6,214 bases of DNA from a bacterium (GCA_029560815.1 JAKQKF010000440.1:1-6214); one strand, 5' to 3'. Counted from the stretch's first letter, positions 1-6,214 are shown. Program-made: numbers and translations. Notes: generated from the sequence alone by a model not told the origin.

Positions 1-1
1 C

Positions 2-1120
2 TTCTTTCTGCTCCGCCGGGGTTATCTCTTCGAGTTTAAAATCCACCCCAGCATGCTCCCGCTTTTTCTTTTCACCGCACTGCTGATTTTTTCCATCACT
101 TACACCCCCTCGTTCAAATACGGCAGCGCCAAGGCCTTCAGCTTTTTGCTTTTCAACTGGGCCCTTTTCCTCTTCCCTATCCTTCTGGTCCGCGAGGAAG
201 CGGCGGCGAAGCGGATCATGGTCATCCTGGGCACCCTCGCCATTTCCGCGACAGTCTACACCCTCTTTTCCCTGGTCAAGAGCCTCTTTTCCGGTTCGAT
301 TATCTTTTCCTACCGGGCCTCATTTCTTGGCATCAATCCGATCAGTTTTGCCAACTGGATCGGCGCCATTTCGCTGCTGTTGATCACCTATCTGCCCAGC
401 ATCGGCAAGAGGTGGCATCGTCGTGCCGTGATTCTGGCGCTGGGGGTGCTGCTGCTGGCCCTGCTGGCAGCCAATTCACGCGGCCCGATGTTCAGTTTCA
501 TCATCACCCTGATACTCCTTCTCGCCCTGCGTGCCCGCAAGATCCCCGGGCGGAAGCTGATGCAGTGGGTCGCCCTTGGTCTGCTTTTTGTGGTCATCGC
601 CCTGCTTGTGCTGCCCGAACAGGTGACCAGCCGGTATACCGACGTCATTACCCAGGAGGAAGGGACCAGGAACTATACCTTCTTCACTGTAAATACGCGC
701 CTGTTCGCCTGGAATGCCGCTCTGGATATGGCCACTGCGCGCATCTCCTCCATCCTGATGGGTGTCGGCAGCGGGGGGTTCAGTCAGGTGGTTTACGGAC
801 AGGATGTCCGCCTCTATCCCCACAATATATTCATCGAGGTTTTTTGCGAGCTGGGGATTGCGGGCGTTGTGGTGCTGTTGTGGTATCTGGCCAGCATCCT
901 CGGCGATGTCCTGCAGACCCTGCGCCGGAAGATGACCGAACGGATGCGCTCTCTTTTCATGGCCTTTTGCATGGCCGCCCTATTCAATTTTGTCAACGCC
1001 CAGTTCAGCGGTGATCTCAATGACAACCGGCGGCTGTGGTTTTTCCTCGGCATGGTCATCGCCCTGATGCAGGTTATTCGCAGCAGCTCTGTGGAAGCGG
1101 ATCATGGAAGTATCCGATAG
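2..1120 (+). CDS. O-antigen ligase/polymerase-like membrane protein (Wzy/WaaL superfamily), 5' partial
   Basis: Integral membrane protein expected to polymerise lipid-linked repeat units (Wzy) or ligate a finished glycan to an acceptor (WaaL) on the periplasmic face of the inner membrane. The frame is open to the first base of the window, so the ATG at 53 is probably internal: 17 sense codons precede it and the family is normally longer than the 372 residues visible. Numbering from that ATG, several hydrophobic segments alternate with short basic loops. NSRGP (141-145) matches the S-R-G motif of the family's core. A large soluble loop (about 188-258) follows, with NTRLFAW (214-220, Arg216), GVGSGGF (237-243) and PHNIFIE (256-262, His257) before a further membrane segment. 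The Arg and His of this loop correspond to residues conserved in O-antigen ligases. The 3' end overlaps the flippase gene. Polymerase and ligase cannot be separated by sequence alone; the adjacent flippase favours Wzy. Confidence 0.85.
   Translation, partial: FFLLRRGYLFEFKIHPSMLPLFLFTALLIFSITYTPSFKYGSAKAFSFLLFNWALFLFPILLVREEAAAKRIMVILGTLAISATVYTLFSLVKSLFSGSIIFSYRASFLGINPISFANWIGAISLLLITYLPSIGKRWHRRAVILALGVLLLALLAANSRGPMFSFIITLILLLALRARKIPGRKLMQWVALGLLFVVIALLVLPEQVTSRYTDVITQEEGTRNYTFFTVNTRLFAWNAALDMATARISSILMGVGSGGFSQVVYGQDVRLYPHNIFIEVFCELGIAGVVVLLWYLASILGDVLQTLRRKMTERMRSLFMAFCMAALFNFVNAQFSGDLNDNRRLWFFLGMVIALMQVIRSSSVEADHGSIR
1093..1097 (+). promoter_or_regulatory. Ribosome binding site of the flippase gene
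   Basis: GGAAG ends 6 nt before the ATG at 1104 and lies inside the end of the upstream coding region. It supports the 1104 start and therefore a true 17-nt overlap of the two genes. Confidence 0.6.
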
Positions 1121-2567
1121 CCGCGTCGTCAGCAACTCCCTGTTTATCTACGCCGGGCGCGTTATCAACCTGGTTTTCAATTTTTTCATCTTCGTCTACC
1201 TCGCCAACTATCTGGGTGAGAGCGCCTTTGGCCGCTTCTCCATTGCCATCACCTACGTTGGCACCTTCGATATCATCGCCAATTTCGGTCTGAATCAGAT
1301 CCTTGTGCGCGAGCTGGCAGGGGGCAGGACAGAAAAAAGCCGGCTGCTGGGCAACGGCATCCTCCTCAAGGGGGTGATCACCCTGCTGGCACTGGCTTGC
1401 GCCCTGGCCATCCTCCCCTTCATGGCCTACCCGCGCGAGACCATGGTCGTGGTCTGGATCATCCTCGTCAACCTGATCGTCTCCTCCAAGCTCTCTTCCA
1501 CCCGCACTGTCTTCGAAAGCATTTTCCAGGCGCAGCTGCGCATGGCCTTTCCCATTCTCTGCAATATCCTTGATAATCTCCTCTTTGTCCTGCTCATTTT
1601 TCTGGCGGCCCATTTCTTCAACGCCGGACTGACCGGCATGGCCCTGATCTACGGCCTCTGCAACCTGCCCGGGACGTTCTGGCTGGTGGGCAGATTTCTG
1701 CGCACCAACCAGGTCTCCTGGCAGCCGCAGTGGCCGGTCCTGCGCGAGCTGCTGCGCGAGTCCTTGCCGCTCGCATTCTATCTCTTTTTTTCCATTCTGA
1801 CGACTAAAATCGATGTGCTGATGCTCTCCTGGATGAGGAATGAGGCCGAGGTGGGGCAATACGCAGCCGCCACCCGGCTGGTCTATCCCCTCAGCTTTCT
1901 CTCGACCTCGCTGACAATATCGCTTTTTCCGCTGCTCTCCAAATCCTTTCATGAACGCAGGGAGGAGTTTGACCGCCTCTGCCGGCGCGGCAGCAAATAT
2001 GTTTTTCTCATCGGTCTTTTCACCAGTGGGGTGCTGGCTTTCGCCGCCGATCCGATCATCCGTACGCTCTATGTGCCGGGCTATGCGGCCTGTATTCCTG
2101 CGTTCCGCCTTCTGCTGATTTCGCTTGGATTCAGCTTTCTCAATTTCTATTTCATCGATATTCTCATCTCGGCCCGGCGCCAGAAGCTGGTCACCGGGGT
2201 GATGGCCCTGGCTTTCGCAGTCAATCTGCTGCTCAATCTCTTGCTCATTCCCGCCCTGGGCATCGCCGGGGCCGGCTACGCCAAGCTGGGCAGCACGGTG
2301 ACCGCCTTTCTCTTCCTCTTTATGGTGCTCCGCTGGCAGCTGAAAATCAGCCGGCTGCTGCCCTATGCCCGCATCGTGCTGCTGACAGCGGCCTTCCTCC
2401 TGACCCTGGGATTGATGCGGGAGCTGAATCTGCCGCTTTATCTCCTCCTTTCGGTTGTCATATTTGTCCTCTTCCTGAGGGCCTTTACAATTTTTACGTA
2501 TGAAGAAAGAGAAAAATTTACTAATTTAATAACTGGATTACTCAAAAAGCGCAGCAGGCGGACCTGA
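1104..2567 (+). CDS. Wzx-like polysaccharide (lipid-linked oligosaccharide) flippase
   Basis: Polytopic inner-membrane protein of the polysaccharide-synthesis/MATE-like (MOP) exporter superfamily, expected to flip undecaprenyl-diphosphate-linked repeat units to the periplasmic side. The 487 residues fit the usual length of about 400-500. Hydrophobic segments run throughout, by eye about 12-14. Features typical of the family are an N-terminal segment followed by ANYLGESAFGRFS (34-46), the IANFGLNQILVREL stretch (58-71), the mid-protein KIDVLMLSWM (235-244) followed by EVGQYAAATRLVYPL (249-263), and LGIAGAGYAKLGS (385-397). The C-terminus is cytoplasmic-like and basic (KKRSRR, 481-486). The start has a good ribosome binding site and overlaps the Wzy/WaaL-like gene by 17 nt in another frame, suggesting translational coupling. 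The last ~22 codons are strongly AT-rich, unlike the rest of the gene. Substrate cannot be predicted. Confidence 0.9.
   Translation: MEVSDSRVVSNSLFIYAGRVINLVFNFFIFVYLANYLGESAFGRFSIAITYVGTFDIIANFGLNQILVRELAGGRTEKSRLLGNGILLKGVITLLALACALAILPFMAYPRETMVVVWIILVNLIVSSKLSSTRTVFESIFQAQLRMAFPILCNILDNLLFVLLIFLAAHFFNAGLTGMALIYGLCNLPGTFWLVGRFLRTNQVSWQPQWPVLRELLRESLPLAFYLFFSILTTKIDVLMLSWMRNEAEVGQYAAATRLVYPLSFLSTSLTISLFPLLSKSFHERREEFDRLCRRGSKYVFLIGLFTSGVLAFAADPIIRTLYVPGYAACIPAFRLLLISLGFSFLNFYFIDILISARRQKLVTGVMALAFAVNLLLNLLLIPALGIAGAGYAKLGSTVTAFLFLFMVLRWQLKISRLLPYARIVLLTAAFLLTLGLMRELNLPLYLLLSVVIFVLFLRAFTIFTYEEREKFTNLITGLLKKRSRRT
2484..2548 (+). other. AT-rich island at the 3' end of the flippase gene
   Basis: Only 13 of 65 bases are G or C, inside an otherwise clearly GC-rich region. 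The segment encodes residues 461-482 of the flippase and uses codons scarce elsewhere in the window (TTA twice, ATA, AGA, GGA). It encodes a charged, non-membrane tail after the last hydrophobic segment. It may mark a recombination junction or a weakly selected tail. No convincing -35/-10 pair was found in it. Confidence 0.6.
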
Positions 2568-2644
2568 CAGTTTTCGGCCATACCAACCCCTTGAGGGTGC
2601 GATGACAGGCCTGCCCTTACACCCAGGACAGAGGAGCAGGAGCG
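2568..2644. other. 77-nt intergenic gap, no terminator seen
   Basis: This is the longest gap between genes in the window. It holds the ribosome binding site of the aminotransferase and a 4-bp ACCC/GGGT inverted repeat (2586-2598) without a T-run, too weak to call a terminator. Transcription probably continues through it. Confidence 0.5.
2631..2642 (+). promoter_or_regulatory. Ribosome binding site of the aminotransferase gene
   Basis: GAGGAG at 2631-2636 lies 8 nt before the ATG at 2645, and a second AGGAG (2638-2642) lies 2 nt before it. An in-frame stop at 2603-2605 and the absence of other start codons after it fix the start at 2645. Confidence 0.75.
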
Positions 2645-3751
2645 ATGAAAGTCAATTTTTTGGATTTGCACGCGCAATATCTCTCGATCAAAGAGGAGAT
2701 CGATGACGCCATCCAGCAGGTGTTGGCCAGGAGCGCCTTCGCTGCGGGTCCCTTCGTCAAATCCTTCGAGGAGCATTTCGCCGCCGCCCACCAGGCCAAA
2801 TGCTGCGTTGGTGTCAACTCGGGTACGGCGGCGCTGCACATCGTGATGATGGCTCTTGAGATCGGCCCCGGGGATGAGGTTCTCGTGCCGGCCAATACCT
2901 TTTTTGCCACGCCGGAGGCGGTCAGCCTGAACGGCGCCAGACCCGTCTTTGTCGATCAGGAAGCGGAGTATTACAACATCGATCCCGAAAAAATCGAGCA
3001 GGCCATCACTCCTCGCACCCGGGCGATCATTGCAGTCAACCTCTATGGGCAGCCCGCCCAGCTCGAACGGATCAAGGCGATCGCCGATAAACATCATTTG
3101 GTGCTCATCGAGGACTGCGCCCAGTCGCATCTCGCCACTCTCAATGGCAAGTCGACGGGGACCTTCGGCCTCTGCGGATGCTTCAGCTTTTATCCCGGCA
3201 AGAACCTCGGCGCCTATGGCGAGGGAGGCGCTGTCATCACCGATGATGAAGCCCTCTATAAAAAGATCATGATGCTCCGCGATCACGGCTCCGCCCAAAA
3301 GTATCACCATGACCTGATCGGGCATAATTACCGGCTCGAGGGCATGCAGGGAGCCATCCTCGATGTCAAACTGAAGTATCTGCCGGCATGGACGGAGAAA
3401 CGCCGTCACAATGCGGCGCTCTACCGAAAATACCTCAGGGATATTCCGCAGCTCGTCCTCCCCGCGGAGATGCCGGGCGCCAAACATGTCTACCATATCT
3501 TTTGCGTGCGTGTGCCGCGCCGCGACGAGGTGATCAAGTATCTGGGCGAAAACCAGATCTACACCAATATTCATTACCCCATCCCCTGCCACCTGCAAAA
3601 AGCCTATGCCGGGCTGGGCTATAAAAATGGCGATATGCCCGTGGCGGAGGGCTACGCGGACCAGCTCCTCTCGCTGCCGATGTCCGAGCAGCTCAAGGAA
3701 GAGGAGATCCAGTACGTCGCCGAAAAAATCACCGCGTTTTACCAGAGCTGA
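2645..3751 (+). CDS. DegT/DnrJ/EryC1/StrS family PLP-dependent sugar aminotransferase
   Basis: Cytoplasmic, fold-type I PLP enzyme expected to transfer an amino group, usually from glutamate, to a keto group of a nucleotide-activated deoxy sugar. The 368 residues match the family length. Visible motifs: NSGTAAL (58-64), which binds the cofactor phosphate; IEDCAQSH (155-162), with Asp157 positioned for the PLP ring nitrogen and Gln160 nearby; SFYPGKNLGA (181-190), with Lys186 as the predicted Schiff-base lysine; GHNYRLEGMQGA (226-237), typical of the family; and a C-terminal IHYPIPCHLQKAY (309-321). The N-terminal FLDLHAQY and the IHYPIP region resemble 3-keto sugar aminotransferases of the FdtB/QdtB/WlbE/WbpE group, but 3- or 4-keto specificity and the sugar nucleotide cannot be decided here. 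No partner dehydratase, ketoisomerase or acyltransferase lies in the window. All key residues are present, so it should be active. Confidence 0.93.
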   Translation: MKVNFLDLHAQYLSIKEEIDDAIQQVLARSAFAAGPFVKSFEEHFAAAHQAKCCVGVNSGTAALHIVMMALEIGPGDEVLVPANTFFATPEAVSLNGARPVFVDQEAEYYNIDPEKIEQAITPRTRAIIAVNLYGQPAQLERIKAIADKHHLVLIEDCAQSHLATLNGKSTGTFGLCGCFSFYPGKNLGAYGEGGAVITDDEALYKKIMMLRDHGSAQKYHHDLIGHNYRLEGMQGAILDVKLKYLPAWTEKRRHNAALYRKYLRDIPQLVLPAEMPGAKHVYHIFCVRVPRRDEVIKYLGENQIYTNIHYPIPCHLQKAYAGLGYKNGDMPVAEGYADQLLSLPMSEQLKEEEIQYVAEKITAFYQS

Positions 3752-3777
3752 AAGCTGCTGCCAGTAACTGCTCATTT

Positions 3778-4872
3778 ATGATCAAGGAGATGATGAAACC
3801 GTTTGCCCGTGCCCTCCTCATCGTCGCGTCAGGCCTGATGGCCGCTGGCTGTGACAAGGAAGAGAATCCGGTCAAAAGCCAGGTAACCTATCAGGCGGAT
3901 CTGGCGGTTCCCTTTGCCGGATACAGCGATTCCGTGCGCGTTTGCGCCTGGAAGGATGACAAGCGAGCCGCCTACTCGGTCGCTTTCGATGATGCCACCC
4001 GGTCGAGTCATTATCTGGTCTCCGCCCCGGAGCTGGAAGCCAGAGGGATGCGCGGAACCTTTAATCTCAACACCAAGGGTATAACGGATTGGGAACCCTG
4101 GCAGAAGCTCTTCGACAAGGGGCATGAGCTGGCCTCGCACAGCTGGTCGCATTTGCGCATGGGCGACCTCGATGAGATCGCCTTGCATCGTGAATTCAGC
4201 CTGGCCAAGAGTGATCTGCTCAACCACATCAAGGGTCTCAAGGAGGTGCCAAGTTTCACCTTTCCCATGGGCAGCTCCTCTGCTTTGGCCCGGGCCGTCG
4301 CCCTGCAGTATCATCACAGCGCGCGCGCCGGATCGGGGGTCAATGCGGCAGTTTTAACGCAGGAGGAACTCTCCCGCGTCAAGGGGGTTGGGGTCTATCC
4401 TCCCTATGACATGAGCCGCTTTGAAGCCCCGGTCAACGAGGCCCTGGAAAGAGGTGGGTGGGTGCTGATCTACTTTCATACCGTCAGCGCCGCGGAAGAG
4501 AGCGGGGATACCACTATTCCGCTCTCACTCTATCGGGTGCATCTCGACTATGTCAAGATCCGGGCGGACCAGTTCTGGCTGGCCACCCAGGGCGAGGCGG
4601 CGACCTATCTCTACGCCCGCGAAGCCACGGAACCTCAGCTGACGACGCGAGAGGAGCGCATCCTCCAGATCACCATGGCTGCTCCCAACCTGCGCGGCGA
4701 GGAGGCTGGTTCGCTTTCGGTCGTGGTCCGAAAGCCGGAGGAGTGGCGGGATCATGCCATTGTCGTCGAACTGGATGGGGCGATCCTCACCACCATTGCA
4801 GCGTCGCCCTCAGAGCAGTTTGTTTGCGACCTGCCGGTCAACAAGACGGTCTGGTTATGGGCGCGCAAATGA
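3778..4872 (+). CDS. Predicted lipoprotein with divergent NodB-type polysaccharide deacetylase domain
   Basis: Expected to remove N- or O-acetyl groups from a polysaccharide outside the cytoplasm (CE4/NodB family, metal-dependent). The N-terminus has a basic start, a hydrophobic segment (about 12-23) and AAGC ending at Cys25, a plausible lipobox although Ala rather than Leu sits at -3. NodB motifs: AFDDA (69-73, Asp71 and Asp72), HSWSH (121-125, His121 and His125 as metal ligands), FPMG (162-165) at the position of motif 3 but without its Arg, and WVLIYFHTV (228-236, His234) matching the final motif. Residues about 285-364 form an additional, probably beta-rich C-terminal region I do not recognise. 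The start is uncertain: the ATG at 3778 has no ribosome binding site, whereas AAGGAG at 3784-3789 lies just before in-frame ATGs at 3790 and 3793; a 3793 start would give a standard 20-residue lipoprotein signal. The stop overlaps the next gene. Membrane-bound or secreted location is inferred. Confidence 0.8.
   Translation: MIKEMMKPFARALLIVASGLMAAGCDKEENPVKSQVTYQADLAVPFAGYSDSVRVCAWKDDKRAAYSVAFDDATRSSHYLVSAPELEARGMRGTFNLNTKGITDWEPWQKLFDKGHELASHSWSHLRMGDLDEIALHREFSLAKSDLLNHIKGLKEVPSFTFPMGSSSALARAVALQYHHSARAGSGVNAAVLTQEELSRVKGVGVYPPYDMSRFEAPVNEALERGGWVLIYFHTVSAAEESGDTTIPLSLYRVHLDYVKIRADQFWLATQGEAATYLYAREATEPQLTTREERILQITMAAPNLRGEEAGSLSVVVRKPEEWRDHAIVVELDGAILTTIAASPSEQFVCDLPVNKTVWLWARK
3784..3789 (+). 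promoter_or_regulatory. Shine-Dalgarno-like AAGGAG near the deacetylase start
   Basis: AAGGAG followed by ATGATGA resembles an extended anti-16S match, but it lies 3 nt before the ATG at 3793 and directly abuts the ATG at 3790, tighter than usual. It argues that translation starts at 3793 (or 3790) rather than 3778, removing five residues. Confidence 0.4.
4869..4872 (+). other. ATGA stop/start overlap of deacetylase and GT4 genes
   Basis: The TGA of the deacetylase gene (4870-4872) overlaps the ATG (4869-4871) of the glycosyltransferase gene. No strong ribosome binding site precedes it, so termination-reinitiation coupling is likely. An alternative in-frame ATG at 4857 would add MGAQ. Confidence 0.65.
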
Positions 4873-6014
4873 CCGCTGGCCGGCGGATCGTGATGCTGCT
4901 CTCCAATCCCTTTGAACCGGATGTGCGCGTGCTCAAGGAGGCGCGCTCCCTGAGCGAAGCCGGATATGCGGTGACGGTGCTCTGCTGGGACCGGCTCGGC
5001 CGGTTTCCCGTTGAAGAGCAGTTGGAAAAAATCCACATCCGGCGTATTCAGATCCGTGCCAGTTACGGTGGCGGGGTTCACCTGCTGTGGAGTTTCATCC
5101 GCTTCAACCTGGCCCTGGTCAGCCGCCTGCTGCGGGAGGAGCTGGAGGTCATTCACTGCCATGATCTCGATACCCTGCCGGCAGGGTATATCGCCTCGCG
5201 CCTGCGGCGCAAGGCCCTCGTCTATGACGAGCACGAGAGCGAGTATTTCACCCAACTGCCCGCTCTGCTGCGCGGAGTGTTTCGGCGCATGGAGGCCTTT
5301 CTCGCCCGACGCGCCGAACTGGTCCTGGTCACAAACCTGATCCAGGTCCGCAAGATGGAGGCCCTTCTCGGCCGGGGCAAGGCACCGGTCGAGATCAAGA
5401 ATTGCCCGCCGCGCTCTTTCTTCCAACCCCATGAGGGTGAGGAGGAGGGGCGCTTGACCCTGGGCTGGATCGGTTATCTCCAGCGCGGGACCGGTATCGA
5501 TCGTCTCGTTCGCCTCTTTGACCATTTGGCCGAGGGGCGGCCCGACCTGGAGCTTTTACTGGTCGGCAAGGTGCATCCCTCCTTTGCCGGTGAGCTGGAG
5601 CAGCTGCTCCAGGCGAGCCGCCACCGGGCAGAGATTCATCTCATGCCGGCGGTGCCCTTCGATCAGGTCTACCCCTGGTACCGCCGGCTTGACATTGCGG
5701 TGCTGCTCTACGAGGATATAAGCCAGTACCGGCTGAACACCCCCACCAAGCTCTTCGAGGCCATGGCGCAGGGCATTCCGGTGGTCGCTACCCCGATCGG
5801 CGATGTCCGGGAGATCGTCGAGACTCATGCCTGTGGCCTCCTCGTCGGCTTTGAGGATGAGGAAGAGGCGCAAAGAGCCCTGCTGCGCCTGATCGAGGAT
5901 CGGGCCCTGCGCCGGCGGCTGGGCGATCACGGCTACAGGGCTGCCGTTGAGCACTACAGCTGGGAGGTCATGGCCGCCAGGCTGGTCGATCACTACAGAA
6001 AACTGCCAAGTTAG
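4869..6014 (+). CDS. GT4-type (GT-B fold) glycosyltransferase
   Basis: Cytoplasmic or membrane-associated enzyme expected to move a sugar from a nucleotide donor to a growing lipid-linked oligosaccharide. The 381 residues match the family length. The N-terminal acceptor domain begins with IVMLLSNPFEPDVRVLKEA (7-25) and AGYAVTVLCW (31-40), typical of GT4 enzymes, followed by HCHDLDTLPA (96-105) and VYDEHESEYF (118-127). The donor domain begins near LGWIGYLQRGTGI (198-210), has LLLVGKVHP (229-237), and ends with the nucleotide-sugar-binding TPTKLFEAMAQGIPVVATP (291-309; Glu297). Of the usual two-glutamate EX7E signature only the second (Glu297) is clearly present; Asn290 occupies the position seven residues earlier, as in other 'P-x-K-x-F-E' members. 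The frame stays open upstream to about 4458, but that part lies over the deacetylase gene and looks non-protein-like, so the start is set at 4869. Donor and linkage are unknown. Confidence 0.9.
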   Translation: MTAGRRIVMLLSNPFEPDVRVLKEARSLSEAGYAVTVLCWDRLGRFPVEEQLEKIHIRRIQIRASYGGGVHLLWSFIRFNLALVSRLLREELEVIHCHDLDTLPAGYIASRLRRKALVYDEHESEYFTQLPALLRGVFRRMEAFLARRAELVLVTNLIQVRKMEALLGRGKAPVEIKNCPPRSFFQPHEGEEEGRLTLGWIGYLQRGTGIDRLVRLFDHLAEGRPDLELLLVGKVHPSFAGELEQLLQASRHRAEIHLMPAVPFDQVYPWYRRLDIAVLLYEDISQYRLNTPTKLFEAMAQGIPVVATPIGDVREIVETHACGLLVGFEDEEEAQRALLRLIEDRALRRRLGDHGYRAAVEHYSWEVMAARLVDHYRKLPS

Positions 6015-6017
6015 TAC

Positions 6018-6021
6018 AGGA
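6018..6021 (+). promoter_or_regulatory. Ribosome binding site supporting a TTG start for the GT2 gene
   Basis: AGGA sits 7 nt before TTG at 6029. The first in-frame ATG (6077) falls inside the first beta strand of the glycosyltransferase fold and would destroy it, so TTG is the best start in view. Confidence 0.5.
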
Positions 6022-6028
6022 CGCTGTT

Positions 6029-6214
6029 TTGCCTATCCAGGAATCAAAATTTCCCCTGGTCTCCATTGTCATACCGATGCTCAACGAATCGGGGGCGATC
6101 GGACGCTGCATTGACTCCATCCTTGCCCAGAGCTATCCCGGCGATCGCATCGAGATCCTCGTCGTCGACGGGCTCTCGACGGATGGCTCGCGCGCGGAGG
6201 TGCAGGCCCTGGCT
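6029..6214 (+). CDS. GT2-type (GT-A fold) glycosyltransferase, 3' partial
   Basis: Inverting glycosyltransferase expected to use a nucleotide sugar at the cytoplasmic face to extend the repeat unit. Sixty-two codons are visible and the frame is open to the last base. Counting TTG as residue 1, the sequence shows the first strand and nucleotide-binding start VSIVIPMLNE (11-20), a helix with CIDSILAQSYPG (26-37), then IEILVVDGLSTDGS (40-53), the classical 'VVDG-x-STDG' element of family 2. The arrangement resembles ExoA-like succinoglycan glucosyltransferases, but this is family resemblance only. The catalytic DXD and C-terminal part are outside the window. It begins 14 nt after the GT4 gene, consistent with the same operon. 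No ATG start exists upstream of the fold; TTG at 6029 has a suitable ribosome binding site. Confidence 0.85.
   Translation, partial: MPIQESKFPLVSIVIPMLNESGAIGRCIDSILAQSYPGDRIEILVVDGLSTDGSRAEVQALA

Noticed and set aside
412..1014. Out-of-frame + strand open frame within the polymerase/ligase-like gene
   Set aside because: It lies fully inside a gene with clear membrane-protein features; its product is Arg/Pro/Gly-rich, as expected of a frame shadow.
1074..1952. Open frame on the - strand (292 codons) opposite the flippase gene
   Set aside because: Its product is low-complexity, rich in Gln, Glu, Asp and Gly, as expected from reading hydrophobic codons antisense. The + strand protein is a clear membrane transporter.
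2484..2530. Possible promoter in the AT-rich island (TTTACA at 2484, TTTAAT at 2525)
   Set aside because: The -35-like and -10-like hexamers are 35 nt apart, and no other pair has acceptable spacing and similarity to consensus.
2586..2598. Small inverted repeat ACCC-CTTGA-GGGT as a terminator between the flippase and aminotransferase genes
   Set aside because: The stem has only 4 bp and no T-run follows, so it is expected by chance.
2602..2712. Short + strand open frame starting at ATG 2602
   Set aside because: It overlaps the aminotransferase start out of frame, has no ribosome binding site and gives a low-complexity peptide of under 40 residues.
2438..3775. Long open frame on the - strand (445 codons) opposite the aminotransferase gene
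   Set aside because: It covers the aminotransferase gene, whose family motifs are intact on the + strand. The translated product shows no recognisable domain, and long antisense frames are common opposite GC-rich genes.
4458..4868. Upstream extension of the GT4 reading frame
   Set aside because: It overlaps the deacetylase gene in another frame, including its conserved YFHTV region. It encodes a Gly/Arg/His-rich non-protein-like sequence, and the GT4 fold begins right after the ATG at 4869.

Overview
The window is a stretch of a surface-polysaccharide biosynthesis locus (O-antigen, capsule or exopolysaccharide) from a bacterium with a moderately high-GC genome. Six genes, all on the + strand, fill almost all of it. 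The assignment to a Gram-negative (diderm) bacterium is an inference. It rests on the Wzx/Wzy-type gene pair, the apparent lipoprotein and the sugar-aminotransferase and glycosyltransferase content. I cannot name a species or phylum from the sequence.

Layout: (1) 2-1120, the 3' part of a polytopic O-antigen ligase/polymerase-like (Wzy/WaaL superfamily) membrane protein whose start lies before the window; (2) 1104-2567, a Wzx-like polysaccharide flippase overlapping gene 1 by 17 nt; (3) 2645-3751, a PLP-dependent DegT/DnrJ/EryC1/StrS sugar aminotransferase; (4) 3778-4872, a predicted lipoprotein with a divergent NodB-type polysaccharide deacetylase domain; (5) 4869-6014, a GT4-type GT-B glycosyltransferase overlapping gene 4 in an ATGA junction; (6) 6029-6214, the N-terminus of a GT2-type GT-A glycosyltransferase that runs off the end. 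Gaps between genes are 77 nt or less and none holds a convincing terminator, so the genes probably form one operon.

How they work together (inference from family knowledge): the aminotransferase would make an amino-deoxy nucleotide sugar. The two glycosyltransferases would assemble a lipid-linked repeat unit on the cytoplasmic face. The flippase would export it and the Wzy/WaaL-like protein would polymerise or ligate it outside the inner membrane. The lipoprotein deacetylase could then trim acetyl groups from the exported glycan.

No tRNA, rRNA, CRISPR array, insertion sequence or toxin-antitoxin module was seen. The system looks like a known type rather than a new one. The parts most worth a second look are the divergent deacetylase lipoprotein with its extra C-terminal region, a sharp AT-rich island at the end of the flippase gene, and two unusual translation starts.
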